From: Tremella fuciformis
Lineage: Eukaryota; Basidiomycota; Tremellomycetes; Tremellales; Tremellaceae
Length of the DNA: 64,000 nucleotides
NCBI GenBank assembly: GCA_032768795.1
Contig: CP136490.1
Location: forward strand, 6,076,001-6,140,000
Direction: 5' to 3'
Part shown: in pieces, positions 47,253 through 58,415 of the stretch
Numbering within the stretch: the first letter of the stretch is position 1
How the letters are laid out: each line of letters begins with the position of its first letter
The notes under the pieces: generated by a model
The model's input: only the letters and a program-made list of their open reading frames with translations
The model's database searches: none
What the model was told of the DNA's origin: nothing
Made by a program: the position numbers and the translations under genes

Positions 47253-50200
47253 ATGTCCGCTTCCACCTCCCGCCCCTCATCCAGATCCAGCTCCAAGCGC
47301 AAGAGACCCCCTCCCTCTCCGCCCATCCGACCGCCTTCGCCCGCGTCCAGATCCCCAACGGCTCAATTACGCCAGGCATGTCCCGTACTCAGCATCAACA
47401 ACGCCGGTTTCGTACTCGGTCGGTACCTCCAATCTTTCGACCACCCATCCCATCTCGCTCGGCCCTCCTACGAATTCACCCAGTTCGAACACAAGACCGT
47501 CCGCCCGCCCAGCAACAGCTTCATCAGGGCGCATCGCGAGGCAGGCAAGCCTGGAGAACCGAGCGGCCAAGAAGTAGTTGAGACGCGGTACCATTGTCGT
47601 GCATACCTCGAGCCTCCGTACGAGAGTCTTTCGGCTTCGACCAACGGGGACGGGTACGCGGGGCCGGCGCCCGCGAAGAAGGCGGCGGTCCTTGAGCTCG
47701 CCAAGGTCTTGCTGGCTCAAGGCAAGATTAGGAAGGACCTGAAGCCCAATCTGGACGGCGCGACAAATGTGAGGCCGAGGATCAGCGCCAAAGTTCGGAG
47801 GAGTGAACGGGCGAACAAGACAGAAGCCCGAGGTACGGAGGACAATTCGTACGAGGCGGCCGAGTCGACTGAACGATCCGACGTGCTGCCGACTCGCCGT
47901 CCGCCACCCTCAACTCTCCCTTGGAGCGGCGCCGCGGGCGTGGCGGAGTACTCGTACCATAACGAGCCCGAGTTTTGGAATACATGTCCACCTTTCTCCG
48001 GCAACCAGCTGTTCGGCGTGAAGCTGGAATTGGTGGTGGACGACTTGCCGGCCGGCGCCCCTTCCCCTCGCCCTCTGCTACTCCTCACTACCCGAAGTCT
48101 ACCCTTTCCGAGCGATGAAGCGCCTTTCAAGGTCGACATGTCGCTGACCGACGCGACCGGCTCTCGCATCTCAGTCAAAGCTCACATGGCCGTGTCGAGG
48201 GTGACTTCGCTGCCTACCTTTGACGTAGACAAGATCTCTGCCATCAGGCAATTTACCGAGAAGGCCGTCCGGAATGTGATATATCGGGACTTCTGGCTGT
48301 CTCTCGATAGCGCTAAATGGCTCATTCTGCCTTTATCGAGCGGTCGACATGTTCAAGGTGCTGTCGAACACGATGACATCGACTGGGATTCAGTGTATGC
48401 TGCTGAGGGACGGCACTGCTCTCCGATAGACATGCGTGACCTCGAGAATGGCTTCGAAGAGGTCTTGCTTACCGAGGGAGGTGAGTTCTCCAAGCGATGG
48501 GCGGTCAAGGGGATCCGACACGATCTCAATCCCGAGTCGCCTCACCCGACGATCGAAGGCAAATCCATTGTCCAGGCCTGCCCCATTGGACGAGGCGACC
48601 CTACCATGTTGCGAGAGATACGGGACGTTCAGCAGCGAATACTGGAGGCAGTGCCTCTTCACGCTTCCAAATCTCATGGCTTTCTCGGTGACCTCGCCAA
48701 TCCTCAGCCTACCATTTTTGCCATGCCCGAGACGGCGTACCGATCTTTCCTTTCAGCCTCGGTATACAGATCCATTACGCTGATCCCGCACTTCATCCAC
48801 TTGGTGGACGACCACTTGCTCGTCGTCGAGCTGAATGACAAGCTGTTTGACGGAAAGATGGAGCACGAGCTACTACGAGAAGCGCTCTCCCCGCCACGCA
48901 CATCCGCCAATTCTCTCGCCTGCCCATCTTACGATCGGCTCGAACTTCTCGGCGATATGCTGCTGAGGTTCGTCCTCACCATCAGCCTGTACCTGGCGGG
49001 CGTTCCAGGCGACAAGGTCGCTTCCAAGAGGCATGACCTAGAGTCGAACAACGCTTTGAGGGATTGCGGCACGAAAGCGGGGGTTGCGCCTTATATACGT
49101 TCTAGAGTCCATCAGCTTGCGGACTGGAACCCGCGCGGCTGGAGCATGGTCGAGGGGACCAACCAATTGCCGCCTGTCAGAGGCGATATCACTAAGCACG
49201 TCCTTGGCGATAAGGTGGGCACAAGTAGTCATGTTCACAGCTCGGAGCTGACGGACAGCTCGTTGCCGATGTAGTCGAGTCCCTCATCGGAGCCGCCTAC
49301 CTTTCATCGGGATTACCACTTGACAATGTCGTGTTCTGCATGAAGCGGCTGTCCATTCCACTCTCGTTGGACTCTTGGGCGGACGTAAAGCGCTTGACGT
49401 CGGCCATTACCATTCAACGCGATGGAGCAGCAGATAGCTTGATGGCGATACTCAAGCCGAAAGCGACAGTCTTCGACTGCGCGTTCAAAGACCCAGCACG
49501 CGCGGATATAGCCTTGGTACTTCGTCACTGCATTCACGTCCTGTGCTGACCGAGAGACTTTTGCTGCCTCCGACGCCAACAAAGCCACATTCGAGAAGTA
49601 TAAAGCGTTGGGCCATGTGGCTATGGAGTTCAGTGAGGCAGCTGAGCTCTGGTTTTTTGTCGAAGCTGACGATGCAGTCATGGTTGAGGATATCTGGAGA
49701 CGTTTCTCAGACGTTGACTCAGGCATGCTGACAGTCATGAGGGTGAGGCAAATTCAATCCCTGGTGGTAACGCTGACCTCTAGGACTCTCGAGTGAACGA
49801 GGTCAGCCTCTGCAGATCCTACCTAATAGTATGTAATACTGATGTTGAAGCGAGTCTGGAGCCTTCTCGCTCTGGAAAACGGCCTGACTGGTTTGCTCAA
49901 GGAGGTCGACGACATCAACAAAGAACGTATCAAGGATTTCAGAAAAGGACTCAAGCGCGCCAAAAAGGATGCTGCCACGACAGGCCGCCGAGAGTACTGG
50001 CATGCCGCTCCTCACTGCTCGGCGAGTTGACTCTTCTACGAGCGGGGCACTATGCTGACCCGCAGGTCCTCGCTGTGCGCATGGACGCTGTCTTCGGGGC
50101 TATCTGGGAAGACGCCGATTTCTCCCTCGAGCCCCTGCGGAAAATATACGAAGAGCGTTTGCGGCCGTGGCACGACAAGCACTGCGCAGGCCCTTCCGGG

Positions 50201-50584
50201 AGACATTACCATGCGAAAGCAGAACTGTTCAGCGTCATATCGGGTCGATGCCTCCAGTGGGCGTTCAGGTCGCGTGAACCCGAGGACGGCGCCCAGGTTG
50301 CGGACAGTCAGCTGCTCGTTCATAGGCAAGAGTCGGTCAGCTGACGCTCAGTCGTCTGCCACGATGAGGTCATTGCGACTGGCCGAGGCCCGCAGATGGA
50401 GGTCGCGCATCTTCGAGCGTCGGAAGAGGCTTTGAAAGCTCTTGAGGCAGACCCGAACTGGCTGGACCAGTGGTGCGACTGTCCGGCCAAGCTCAAGGCG
50501 CGGAAGCAGCGCAAGATTTTGACCGCGGGGCCGGTAGGTGCGGACGAAAGTAACGAAAATCACGCGAAGTTGAAGGCGGATTGA
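47253..50584 (+). CDS. DCR: Dicer-like RNase III without helicase, second RNase III domain degenerate
   Basis: RNA-interference nuclease. Exon 1 (47253-49214) holds a basic Ser/Pro-rich N-terminus, a DUF283-like dsRNA-binding fold (RYHCRAYLEPP, AVLELAKVLLAQGKIRKDL), a platform region (LLLTTRSLPFPSD, FTEKAVRNVIYRDFW) and a PAZ-like segment (VKGIRHDLNPESPHP). RNase IIIa follows (SYDRLELLGDMLLRF, then after a GT-AG intron LVADVVESLIGAAYLSSG), with both Glu/Asp pairs intact. Exon 3 (49557-49742) opens RNase IIIb: FEKYKALGHVAMEF stands where LExLGDxxL is expected. Its second motif reads VLAVRMDAVFGAIWED. A C-terminal dsRBD (VCHDEVIATGRGPQMEVA, ASEEALKAL) ends the protein. No helicase is encoded; FRE ends 240 bp upstream. 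An in-frame ATG at 47034 is less likely because it falls 22 bp past that stop. The intron at 50022-50065 has a GC donor. Confidence 0.9.
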
Positions 50585-50691
50585 ACGCTCAAGTCCATCT
50601 TGGGGGAAACCTGATAACCCATGAGTTGTTGTACAGATGTAGCATACAGTAATCATGACATGCATCTAGACGAGACGCTATTGCATCTACT

Positions 50692-52056
50692 CTAGTGACC
50701 AGGTAAGCGAGAAGGTCGTGATACAGGCGATGGAGGCGGTGATGGTGGCAGGGGTATAGCAGCAGCAGTGGCAAGTATAGCGTCTGGTTGGAAGGGGGCA
50801 AGTGATCTCGAGGCGGCCTTGGCCCAAGTATCGCGAAGCGCAGGATAAGAAGAAAGCGCACGATCGACCAGGACTGGATCGTCAGCTCTACCATCAAACG
50901 TATTCAGCTCACCCTGCTCCATCTTGCCCTGTAGCGAATGGATGACAGGCCGAGGATCCCGCTGGTCCGAAATGACAGGGACAACTTCTGCCTGGAACGC
51001 CCGCAATGCTGCGCGTCAGCTGAGCTCACACCTCGAATCAGTTGCGGATTGACCTTCCAGCTCGATGGCCTTGGCGAGAGAAAGGAGGAGCTGGGAGTCT
51101 TCAGCTGGTGCCGGCCCACTCCACACTGCTGTCAATTGGGACAAGGCCACCGACGCGCTCGTAAATATCCGCCGCAAGAATCGCACTTGGACCCATGCGG
51201 GCGCTGCCAGTGCTCGAGCGGGCACAAAGGGCCTGATGAGTACAGCTATCGGGTGCGGCAGGAGGTCGAGGACCGGGGAGCGGTGTATGAGCGGGGTAGG
51301 GCCGAGGACAAGTGCGAGCTCGGCCACGAGCAGGAGGGCGAGCAGGGTATATCGCCACTAATCCCGTCAGCACCAGCGGATGTGGGGGACGGGAGACGGA
51401 CGAAAGCTCCTTCTCTCGCTCGACCCAGGACTGCCGTCAGCCTCTGCTGACTCACGCTGCCAGACGGGGCACGCACGACCGAGGAGCAGCATCAGTCCCC
51501 CTGAGACGATGTAGAAGCCCGACGAGGCTAGCACGCCGCGCCATACGAACTCGCGGGTCGTCTCGCCCTTCCACGGCGCCACTTGCGGACCGAAGCGGTC
51601 GTACGCGTATCGCCTGACGGGGCTCGCGAGATTCTCGTACGCCTGGCGTATGAGGATGAAGCGATTGGCATGTTCCGAGCCTGCGCGGTCGGGGTGATAC
51701 GTGCGAGACCTGCCTTCAGCGCCAGCTCCTCGGCCAGATCAGGCGATCGGAAGTGCTTACAATGAACGAAACGCTCTGCGGAGCGAGTCATCGTCTGCGT
51801 CCCTTCGTACACCTAGAAGGGCATACCACTCCTCATCGCCTCCCTCGCTGCTGCTTGAGCCTTCTGCTCGGAATGTGTAAGCGACATAAAGCAGGATGAC
51901 GAGCGTGAATACCAGCCGGTAGTTTCGCGCGTAGGCCGGCGTGCCCTTGGGCGCCGGCGGGAGGAGCTGCGGTAGAGCGGACGAGATGCGCGGTACGAGC
52001 AGGTGGGTGATCTGTCCTGGGAGGAAGGAGAAGAGCAAGGGGGTGAGCAGGGACAT
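50692..52056 (-). CDS. membrane-bound J-domain (DnaJ-like) protein
   Basis: Hsp40-type co-chaperone with membrane segments. The N-terminus has a hydrophobic region (LLTPLLFSFLPGQITHLLVP) and a transmembrane helix (YRLVFTLVILLYVAYTF). The J-domain follows: EEWYALLGVRRDADDDSLRR, an intron, then YHPDRAG with the diagnostic HPD tripeptide, and IRQAYENLASPVRRYAYDRF. A second hydrophobic helix (SGFYIVSGGLMLLLGR) and further membrane segments follow. The tail contains GELNTFDGRADDPVLVDRAL and ends Pro/Ser-rich. Topology would place the J-domain near an organelle surface, probably the ER, to recruit Hsp70 (inference). Convergent with the Dicer gene. Confidence 0.82.
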
Positions 52057-52203
52057 GTGGCTCGACGCCAGAGAGGAGAAAGAGAATCAGAGGTGGACTC
52101 TTAGTGCGAGGTGCGAGGTGGAGATGCAAAGTGGAGGTGGTCCACCCTCTACGGACCGGCTGGTGACACTTCTGTATGGATGCATGGGTTCATATACGGC
52201 CGC

Positions 52204-53463
52204 TCAAGCCTTCAACGCCCCGATCTGCTCAAAGTAGTCGAGGATATCTTTGACAGTCTTGTCCAAGCCGAAGTCTGCCATCAGCCCGGCTCTACTCAGT
52301 ATCGAAGTGGGCAACTCACATTCGAGCCCGAGCGCATGCTCGGCCTTGCCAGTGTCCACCTTGACAGCGGGCGTCATGGTCTGAGTATTCCCCGGCGTCC
52401 CGACGGGGATCTTGTCCACCAAATCCGGCCTGACCTGACGAGCGACATCGGCCATCTCTTGGAAAGCGTACAAGCCGCTGTTCAGCAGAAACCTCCCCCG
52501 CGCCCCACGCTCGACAGCCTCATAGAACGCCTGGGCGCAGGTGCGCACGTCGGTATAGTTGGGCGCGAAGGTGGGCATGAGGCGCGCATCTTTACCGCCA
52601 ATGAGCGCGAGCAGGAAAGATTGCGGCATCTGCACGTTGGGCAGGTCGGCGGCTGTGCCGGCGTGATACAGCGGCCCGAAGAGCACTGCCAATCAGCTCA
52701 CCTGGGGCTGGTTCAGAGGGGGAAGCTGGCTCACCGGACGGCAGTATGACGGCGAGCGACCAGGCGGGCTTGAGCTCGGCGTAGGCCTCCCATACTGCCT
52801 TTTCCACCACCTTTTTGGCCACCCACCACCACTTGACCTGGCCCATCATACTGGAGTCAGATCGGCGTCCAGTGGTGCAATAGCGCTCACTCGTCAGGCG
52901 CGATACCTAGACATTCAGCCTCGGTGTGGCTGTTCCAGTCCTTGTCGGTGTAGACGCGGTCGGGGTCGGCATGATGCAAGTCGTGTGTTGTCGGGAGCGA
53001 CGACATGACCGCCACACTCTTGATGCCTGGCCATCAGCATTACCCTGCCATATCTCAAGGTGTGACACTCGCTCGGTACCTGTGCGGCCTGCTTGAGCAC
53101 AGTGAGCGTGAGCGCCAGTGCTCTATCGCGAAACTCCTCCCATGTCTTCGGCCTGCCCCTTCAGCATCACCAAGGCGCATGAAGCAGCGAGGCTCACCCG
53201 CCAAATGGACTGGCGGTGTGCGCGAGCGCATCAACGCCAGCCAAGAACTCCCCAAAGTCGCCCGTGGCCAAGTCGGGCACGACGACAGTGCTGACCTTGC
53301 CCTGCGCGACGTAGTCTCGCAACAGAGGGTGGGACAGCAGCTTGTCGCCCTTCTCGGGCGAGCGGACGCTGCCGCGGACGTGCCAGCCGTGGCGCAGGAA
53401 ATGGAGGGCGGTGGTGAAGGACGCAAAGCCGCCCAAGGCGGTGATGGCAACCGTACGAGACAT
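52204..53463 (-). CDS. extended SDR (dihydroflavonol-reductase-like) with altered active-site motifs
   Basis: NAD(P)-dependent epimerase/dehydratase-like protein. The ATG at 53463 opens TVAITALGGFASFTTALHFL, where the Rossmann GxxGxxG glycines are only partly kept. VVPDLATGDFGEFLAGVDAL and AHTASPFGG follow, then KSVAVMSSLPTTHDLHHAD and, after an intron, VKWWWVAKKVVEKAVWEAY. The last stands where YxxxK is expected, with the lysine kept and the tyrosine replaced by Trp. The C-terminal half (FGPLYHAGTAADLP, APNYTDVRTCAQAFYEAVER, GRFLLNSGLYAFQEMADVAR) is typical of the family. An upstream ATG at 53484 is possible. It may be inactive or use a different substrate. Confidence 0.85.
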
Positions 53464-53600
53464 GGCGACCGAGTCCACTCTCATTCTCCAGCTTGCTCTT
53501 GCTTCGTTTGAGTAGCATACTTATACAGCTTCCATCTCGGCCTCTCGGCAATCTAATCTAAAGGGAGGATGCACCTGACCCGCCGGGCAGCCGGATGCCG

Positions 53601-54783
53601 TCATATGGCCCCCGGTCGGCCCCCTTGCAGCGCCGGCGTCTTCCCCGCCAATCGAGCAGTGGCCGCACCTTCCATCTCGATGTCGGTCTCCAGCTCCCCA
53701 TCTGCGCAGCCGTCCAGATCGGACAGGTAGCTCGGGGGCCAGAACACCGCGTAGGGCGCGACGGCGAGCAGGACCGGTAGCCCGTCGAGCGCGTAAAAGT
53801 ACACTTCGTGTGTGGAAAGGTAGCCCCCGTACCCCTGCGCATACTCGGCGGTCCTATATGCCGAGCGCAGCTGCGCGTCAGAACCTCACTGATACCTTTG
53901 GGGGGCGATGGACTCACCAAGACGAAGACGCAAGAGAATACCATCGCGCCGAAGAGGTATCGCCAGTCTCGCTTCCATCCCAAGCCTCGAGTGTCGAGCC
54001 GCAAGTCGCCCCTGCGCCTCACGCGGACGTACCATACGCCCGCGAGGGCGGTGAAGAGTAAGAACGACACAAGCTGCGCTGCGAGTCCGACCAGCGCCAG
54101 CTGCACATCAGCGTTTGCTGCTCTTCTGATGAAGGGCGGACGCACCCAGAAGCCGATTGTCCGCGTGCGCTCTGTATCAGACGCCGTGAGGCCCCCGCCG
54201 TCGCCCTGCAGCTGGAACGTGAGAAAGTCGCTCCATACAAAGATGCGGACGATCCGGCTCGAGCGAAGGAAGAGGCCGTCCTCGGCCCGCAGGCGCGTCG
54301 CGAGCCGCGGTAAGAGCATATAGTCTTGAGCGATGAACAAGCATGGCGAAAGCAGCACGAGCTGGCTTTCAGCTCTTCGTGTTCTGGCATTGTGACCAGG
54401 TGTGGCTCACAAGGATGGTCATGATGTACAGCCCGATGTTGTACGTCACGAAGGTGTACCCGATGCGCAGGGCGTAACCGAGCATCATGCTCGTTGCCCC
54501 TATACAGAGGACGAGCATGTATCGAGGACGACTGGATCTCGCCCAGCCTCACAAGCTCAGTTATGTATTGCCCCAGACTGGTCTCGGGGACTCACGATAC
54601 CAGAACACCCCGCATAGAAGGACATAGAGGACCGTCGCGACGATGGCCAGTGCCAGACTCGGCTTGTACCCCGCACTACTGCGTCAGCCAGCGGCAGAAG
54701 AACGAGGCCCAGACTGACAGTAACCACCTCCCCTGATCATCTTTCGGCAGCGTGTACTCTCTCCTGCTCAGCGACAGCGGCAT
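53601..54783 (-). CDS. RTA1-like seven-transmembrane protein
   Basis: Fungal membrane protein of the RTA1/lipid-translocating exporter-like family. The start MPLSLSRREYTLPKDDQGRW is followed by hydrophobic helices: YKPSLALAIVATVLYVLLCG, YMLVLCIGATSMMLGYALRI, TFVTYNIGLYIMTILVS, the CLFIAQDYMLLPRLATRLRA loop, ADVQLALVGLAAQLVSFLLF and YLFGAMVFSCVFVLV. The family signature region reads STHEVYFYALDGLPVLLAVA with an adjacent arginine/tyrosine-rich segment before it. The C-terminal tail is acidic. The family is linked to lipid handling and resistance to membrane-active compounds; the specific role is unknown. Confidence 0.8.
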
Positions 54784-55292
54784 GCCTGTGCCCAAGAGGC
54801 AAGGGCGCTTTGTTTGGGAAAAGATCAGGTTCCAATCTACTTCTGGTCGATGGTTATGTACAGTATGCAAAACACTCATGCAACTCGTACCATTCCATCC
54901 CATCGCATCATGCTCGCCCGTCATGCACTGATTCCCGCCGAAGAGCCCCGAGGCGGTGTCATTAGTCCTCAAGCCGTCGGCCACGGCCTCGATGTTTCAG
55001 GCACCTCCGCACGGACATGGGAATTCATCGTCCGTTGTGCGGAGAGGCGGGGGCGATGCTTGGATCCCTAGTCCGCAGCAGCGCGTCGCCCGACTCACTC
55101 ATAAAGCATGCTCTTCAGTGTAGTCACAAAATGCAGTGCCACTCGATATCAACCACGGAGACTGTCTCCCACGGGGTCCTCAGGGCGGATGCTTGGCATC
55201 TCCACCAAGCTAAAACGAATGGCGACATGGTGCGAGGGCTTCTTGCCGGGCGCCACCGGCATCGGCAAAGAATCCGAAGTGTCATTCTACTA

Positions 55293-56976
55293 TCAGCATA
55301 CTTGTATCTTGAGAGAAGCAGACGGTGGGCAAGATGGGGCTCGCCCGTGCGCGTATATGTCTTCCTCCCCAAACGGAGTGGCCGAGCTGCGGCTCTTCGT
55401 AGACGCCACGATGTGCGAATCCTCGTGTCCAGAGAATATAGCAGTCGGGTTCGTGGCCGACGAGGGCATGCATTCACATTCATTAAACATAGAGACGGGC
55501 TTTTGATGAAAATGATGTTCCAAACGCAGCTCGAACTGAGGAAGAGGGATTGCTGCCCTCATGGTGATCGACATATTGAGGACGAGAAGCTTGAGCTGGA
55601 GGCCGGCTCGGCTGTGAATCATTCTGCATGGTGTATGCGGGCGAAGACAATGCCCTCACTTGCATTACGGGCGCCCTCAGTCGCTCTGCATCGGCCGCTC
55701 CAGTCGTTTTGCGTCACGGTCCAAACCTGGAGATATAGGGCGTTTCTTGACGGATGCGTATTCCCACCAGCGACCAAAGATGCCTTGACAGCATTCGGCG
55801 TCAAGCAGCCAATAACGGTCCGGCGGTTCGTCTTCGGCATCCGGATGACATACGATGTCCTCCTCCAACAAAAAGAGGTCTCTTTGCTCGATAGCTCGGG
55901 ACAAATCACAGTACGTGCTGGATATATCCAAAGCCACGGATACCATGTGGCAATTTGGATCGTAAAGTCGCGCAACGAGAGTGGCGAACTCGACGGGATC
56001 GGTATAATGTTGGCGATCGATCCAGGAAGGGATAGGGGCACGAATATTCGTCTGCGCTCAGCTATATCCTCACTTTCACCAAATCGCTGTAAACAAACCT
56101 TGACTAATGCACGCCCAGCCAAACGCTTACCGACTGGTATGGGGAAGGCGCACGTATCTTTCAAGGGGAAAGTGAGCACCGCGTCGTCGCACAAAGATCC
56201 ATACCGGCCAGACATGGGTCGCTGAGATCCTCGCTCGTCGTTCGACGACCTGTCGTCTTCTCTTTTGGAGCCGAGTGCGCCCAAAGCCAGGATGCGATAC
56301 TCCTCCTCGGGTGGCCACGGATATTGCAGCTGCATTCGAAGAATTGGATCCCAATATCTGTTCTGAGTCATCTGGGTTATATAAAGACTGTAATGTCAGG
56401 AGGGGATGTATGCAATTCCGTTATGGTCATAAAGCTCACCCCTGATTGGCATCGCGGTATCTGGACAAGCTGGTTGCTCCACGTCGAACAATCTGATCAA
56501 AGCTCAGCCCCGATGCTGATTCTATGGTCCCCAGCAAGTATAGGTAGAACTGGACATCGATCGGCCTGACATTGCCGTCAGTCGCATGTCTAATGGACCA
56601 TTCTGTATCTGCTGAATGGCTTACTGATCAGAAGGGTTGAAGTCAGGATCGATGATACCGCCTGTGATCTTCCCAGAGTCGTCGCATTGAGGACCGAACC
56701 ACATCAGATTTGCGGCCTGCAAAGCTGGCAGGTCCGAGCCCGTGGGGTCGCGCCTGAGATGTCAGTTGATGAGACCGGCATGCTCTTCGCGGATTGCGTC
56801 CTCTTCGAGTATCGCAAAACTCGTGAAGAAGGAGGGACTGGGACCCACAATGAGGCCGTCTCGCCATTGCTGCTTGGGAGGCGCTCCTCACAATCCATAT
56901 CTTCAGAAGGAGAACCTTCTTGCCACTTCGCCGGGGTGCTGTCGGAGGCTTGATGCTCCACAAGCGGATGGTCCAT
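55293..56976 (-). CDS. unrecognised multi-exon protein
   Basis: A probable minus-strand gene. First exon about 56976 to 56640 (MDHPLVEHQASDSTPAKWQE ... FGPQCDDSGKITGGIIDPDF), a short linking region, a 250-codon exon 56371-55619 (start MTQNRYWDPILRMQLQYPWP, then PLSLPGSIANIIPIPSSSPL, TIQIATWYPWLWIYPARTVI), and a last exon ending near 55293. The splice joins are not proven. A 402-codon open frame also lies on the plus strand (55017-56225). It is Arg/His/Trp/Cys-rich and motif-free, so I treat it as antisense noise, but this is a judgement. No known domain. Confidence 0.4.
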
Positions 56977-57191
56977 GATGTTCGTGGATGAAGATGGAGG
57001 CAGAGCGGCTGAAGGATGGCTGTTCTTACAAAGAACTGCCGAGAATCAGATTTCGAGTCAGGATGTCTGGTGAGAAAGGAGGGGAAAGAGAATGAAATGG
57101 TGGCGACAATCAAGGGGACACCGGCGTCGGCAACTTTTGAAACTTTGTCCCGCGGGGTCCAGCGATCTGAAACAGATGCATACCTAGATGT

Positions 57192-58261
57192 CTACTCTGT
57201 CTCTTTCGGCCCCACATCGCTCCCCACCACCTCCATCGCCGGCTGGGGGGCATGCATCTCGCCCATCACCAACCCCTCGTCCACCGGCACGATCGGTGCC
57301 TCGGTCATTGGAACCGAAGGCTCATCCACGTCCATCTTCTCCTCCACCGCTGCCGGTTCCGTTCCTGATGCTGGCTCCGTACTGACAGCCGGTTCCTCCA
57401 CAACACCGGTAGCTGTCTCCGGGGCGAGCGGGGCGGACGCCGCACCCAAGCTAGGCGACGCCGAGGGTTCTGGTCGAGTGATTTCCACGCCGCCTCCTGC
57501 GCCAAGGTCCCCATGCCCCACTTCGGCACTGGGAGCGATGTTGCTGACTTCAATAGCGTTGGACGGTATCTCGGTGGCTACGGGCGCAGATTCAGCGGCG
57601 GGCGGCGCTGCAGTCGTCGAAGTCGGGTCGAGAGGCGTAGGCTCGGGATCTTGGACAGTCAAGGTGGGCACAGGCGGCGGCACCGGCAGCTCGGGCTTCG
57701 TATCCTCGTTCGTCTCTGCGGGGACTTTCGCAGCTGCAGGCGGTGCGCTGGGTGGTACTGCCGTAACAGCAGTAGTCGCCGTAGGCGGCGGGAGGTCCGC
57801 CTCTCCATCCTCCGCTTCGTCCTCATCTGCCTCGTCCCCATTCTCCTCGTCCCCTCCATCCTCCATCTCCTCGTCCTCATTTTCATTATCGTCCTCGTTA
57901 TCGATATCCAAGCCTTCCAGCTGCCTGTCAGCCTTTCTCCTCGAGTATGGGATGCACCCACCTTGTCCGCTCGGACCCATCTGTAGATCTTGTATGATGA
58001 CTCGGGCACCAGGCCTGTCGGTGCTACCCATGCCTTACGCCATTTCTTCACTCTGCCTTATCAGCGTCATTCCCGGTCTCTCGGACGGAGATGCCAAGTC
58101 TACGTTGAATTGCGACGCGACTCACGGAGCAATCAGTTGCCGTTGGTATGCCTCGCTGGCGGAAGCCGCCGTGAACCGTCCACCTACTCGTTTTGCGTCT
58201 GATCATCAGTCCTGATCGACGTCGACACGCTGTACGCCTGGCGTAGACACTCACAGGACAT
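57192..58261 (-). CDS. BCL7-domain-like protein with acidic/Pro-rich tail
   Basis: Four exons by hand-splicing from ATG 58261-58259. Exon 1 is only MS plus one base, followed by AKRVGGRFTAASASEAYQRQ. The next exon reads VKKWRKAWVAPTGLVPESSY and KIYRWVRADK, and the last begins LEGLDIDNEDDNENEDEEME. The KKW-x-x-x-WV ... Y-K-I-Y-x-WV pattern matches the N-terminal BCL7 domain, where animal proteins have KWEKKWV ... LRIYKWVPV. BCL7 proteins are SWI/SNF (BAF) chromatin-remodelling subunits. The rest is an Asp/Glu-rich stretch followed by Pro/Ala/Glu/Val-rich disorder, with MDVDEPSVPMTEAPIVPVDE near the end. Confidence 0.6.
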
Positions 58262-58415
58262 GCTGCTCGAAGAGATGCAATGTTGTCGAAGCAAACACAG
58301 CGAGTTTCAACGTGAACTCAAAATCTTTTACGTAACACCAATTCTCCTCTCCCATATCATGCTGCGGTGAGGTGCAAAAAGACAGATATGGGACAAAGAT
58401 TCGTATGCATATTCA

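Noticed and set aside
55017..56225. 402-codon plus-strand open frame as a gene
   Set aside because: Arg/His/Trp/Cys-rich composition and no motif; the overlapping minus-strand frames look more protein-like. Kept only as a finding.
57659..58051. Reading MGSTDRPGARVI as the N-terminus of the acidic protein at 57.2-58.0 kb
   Set aside because: That frame reads through an intron; the spliced alternative gives the conserved KKWRKAWV/KIYRWV pattern.
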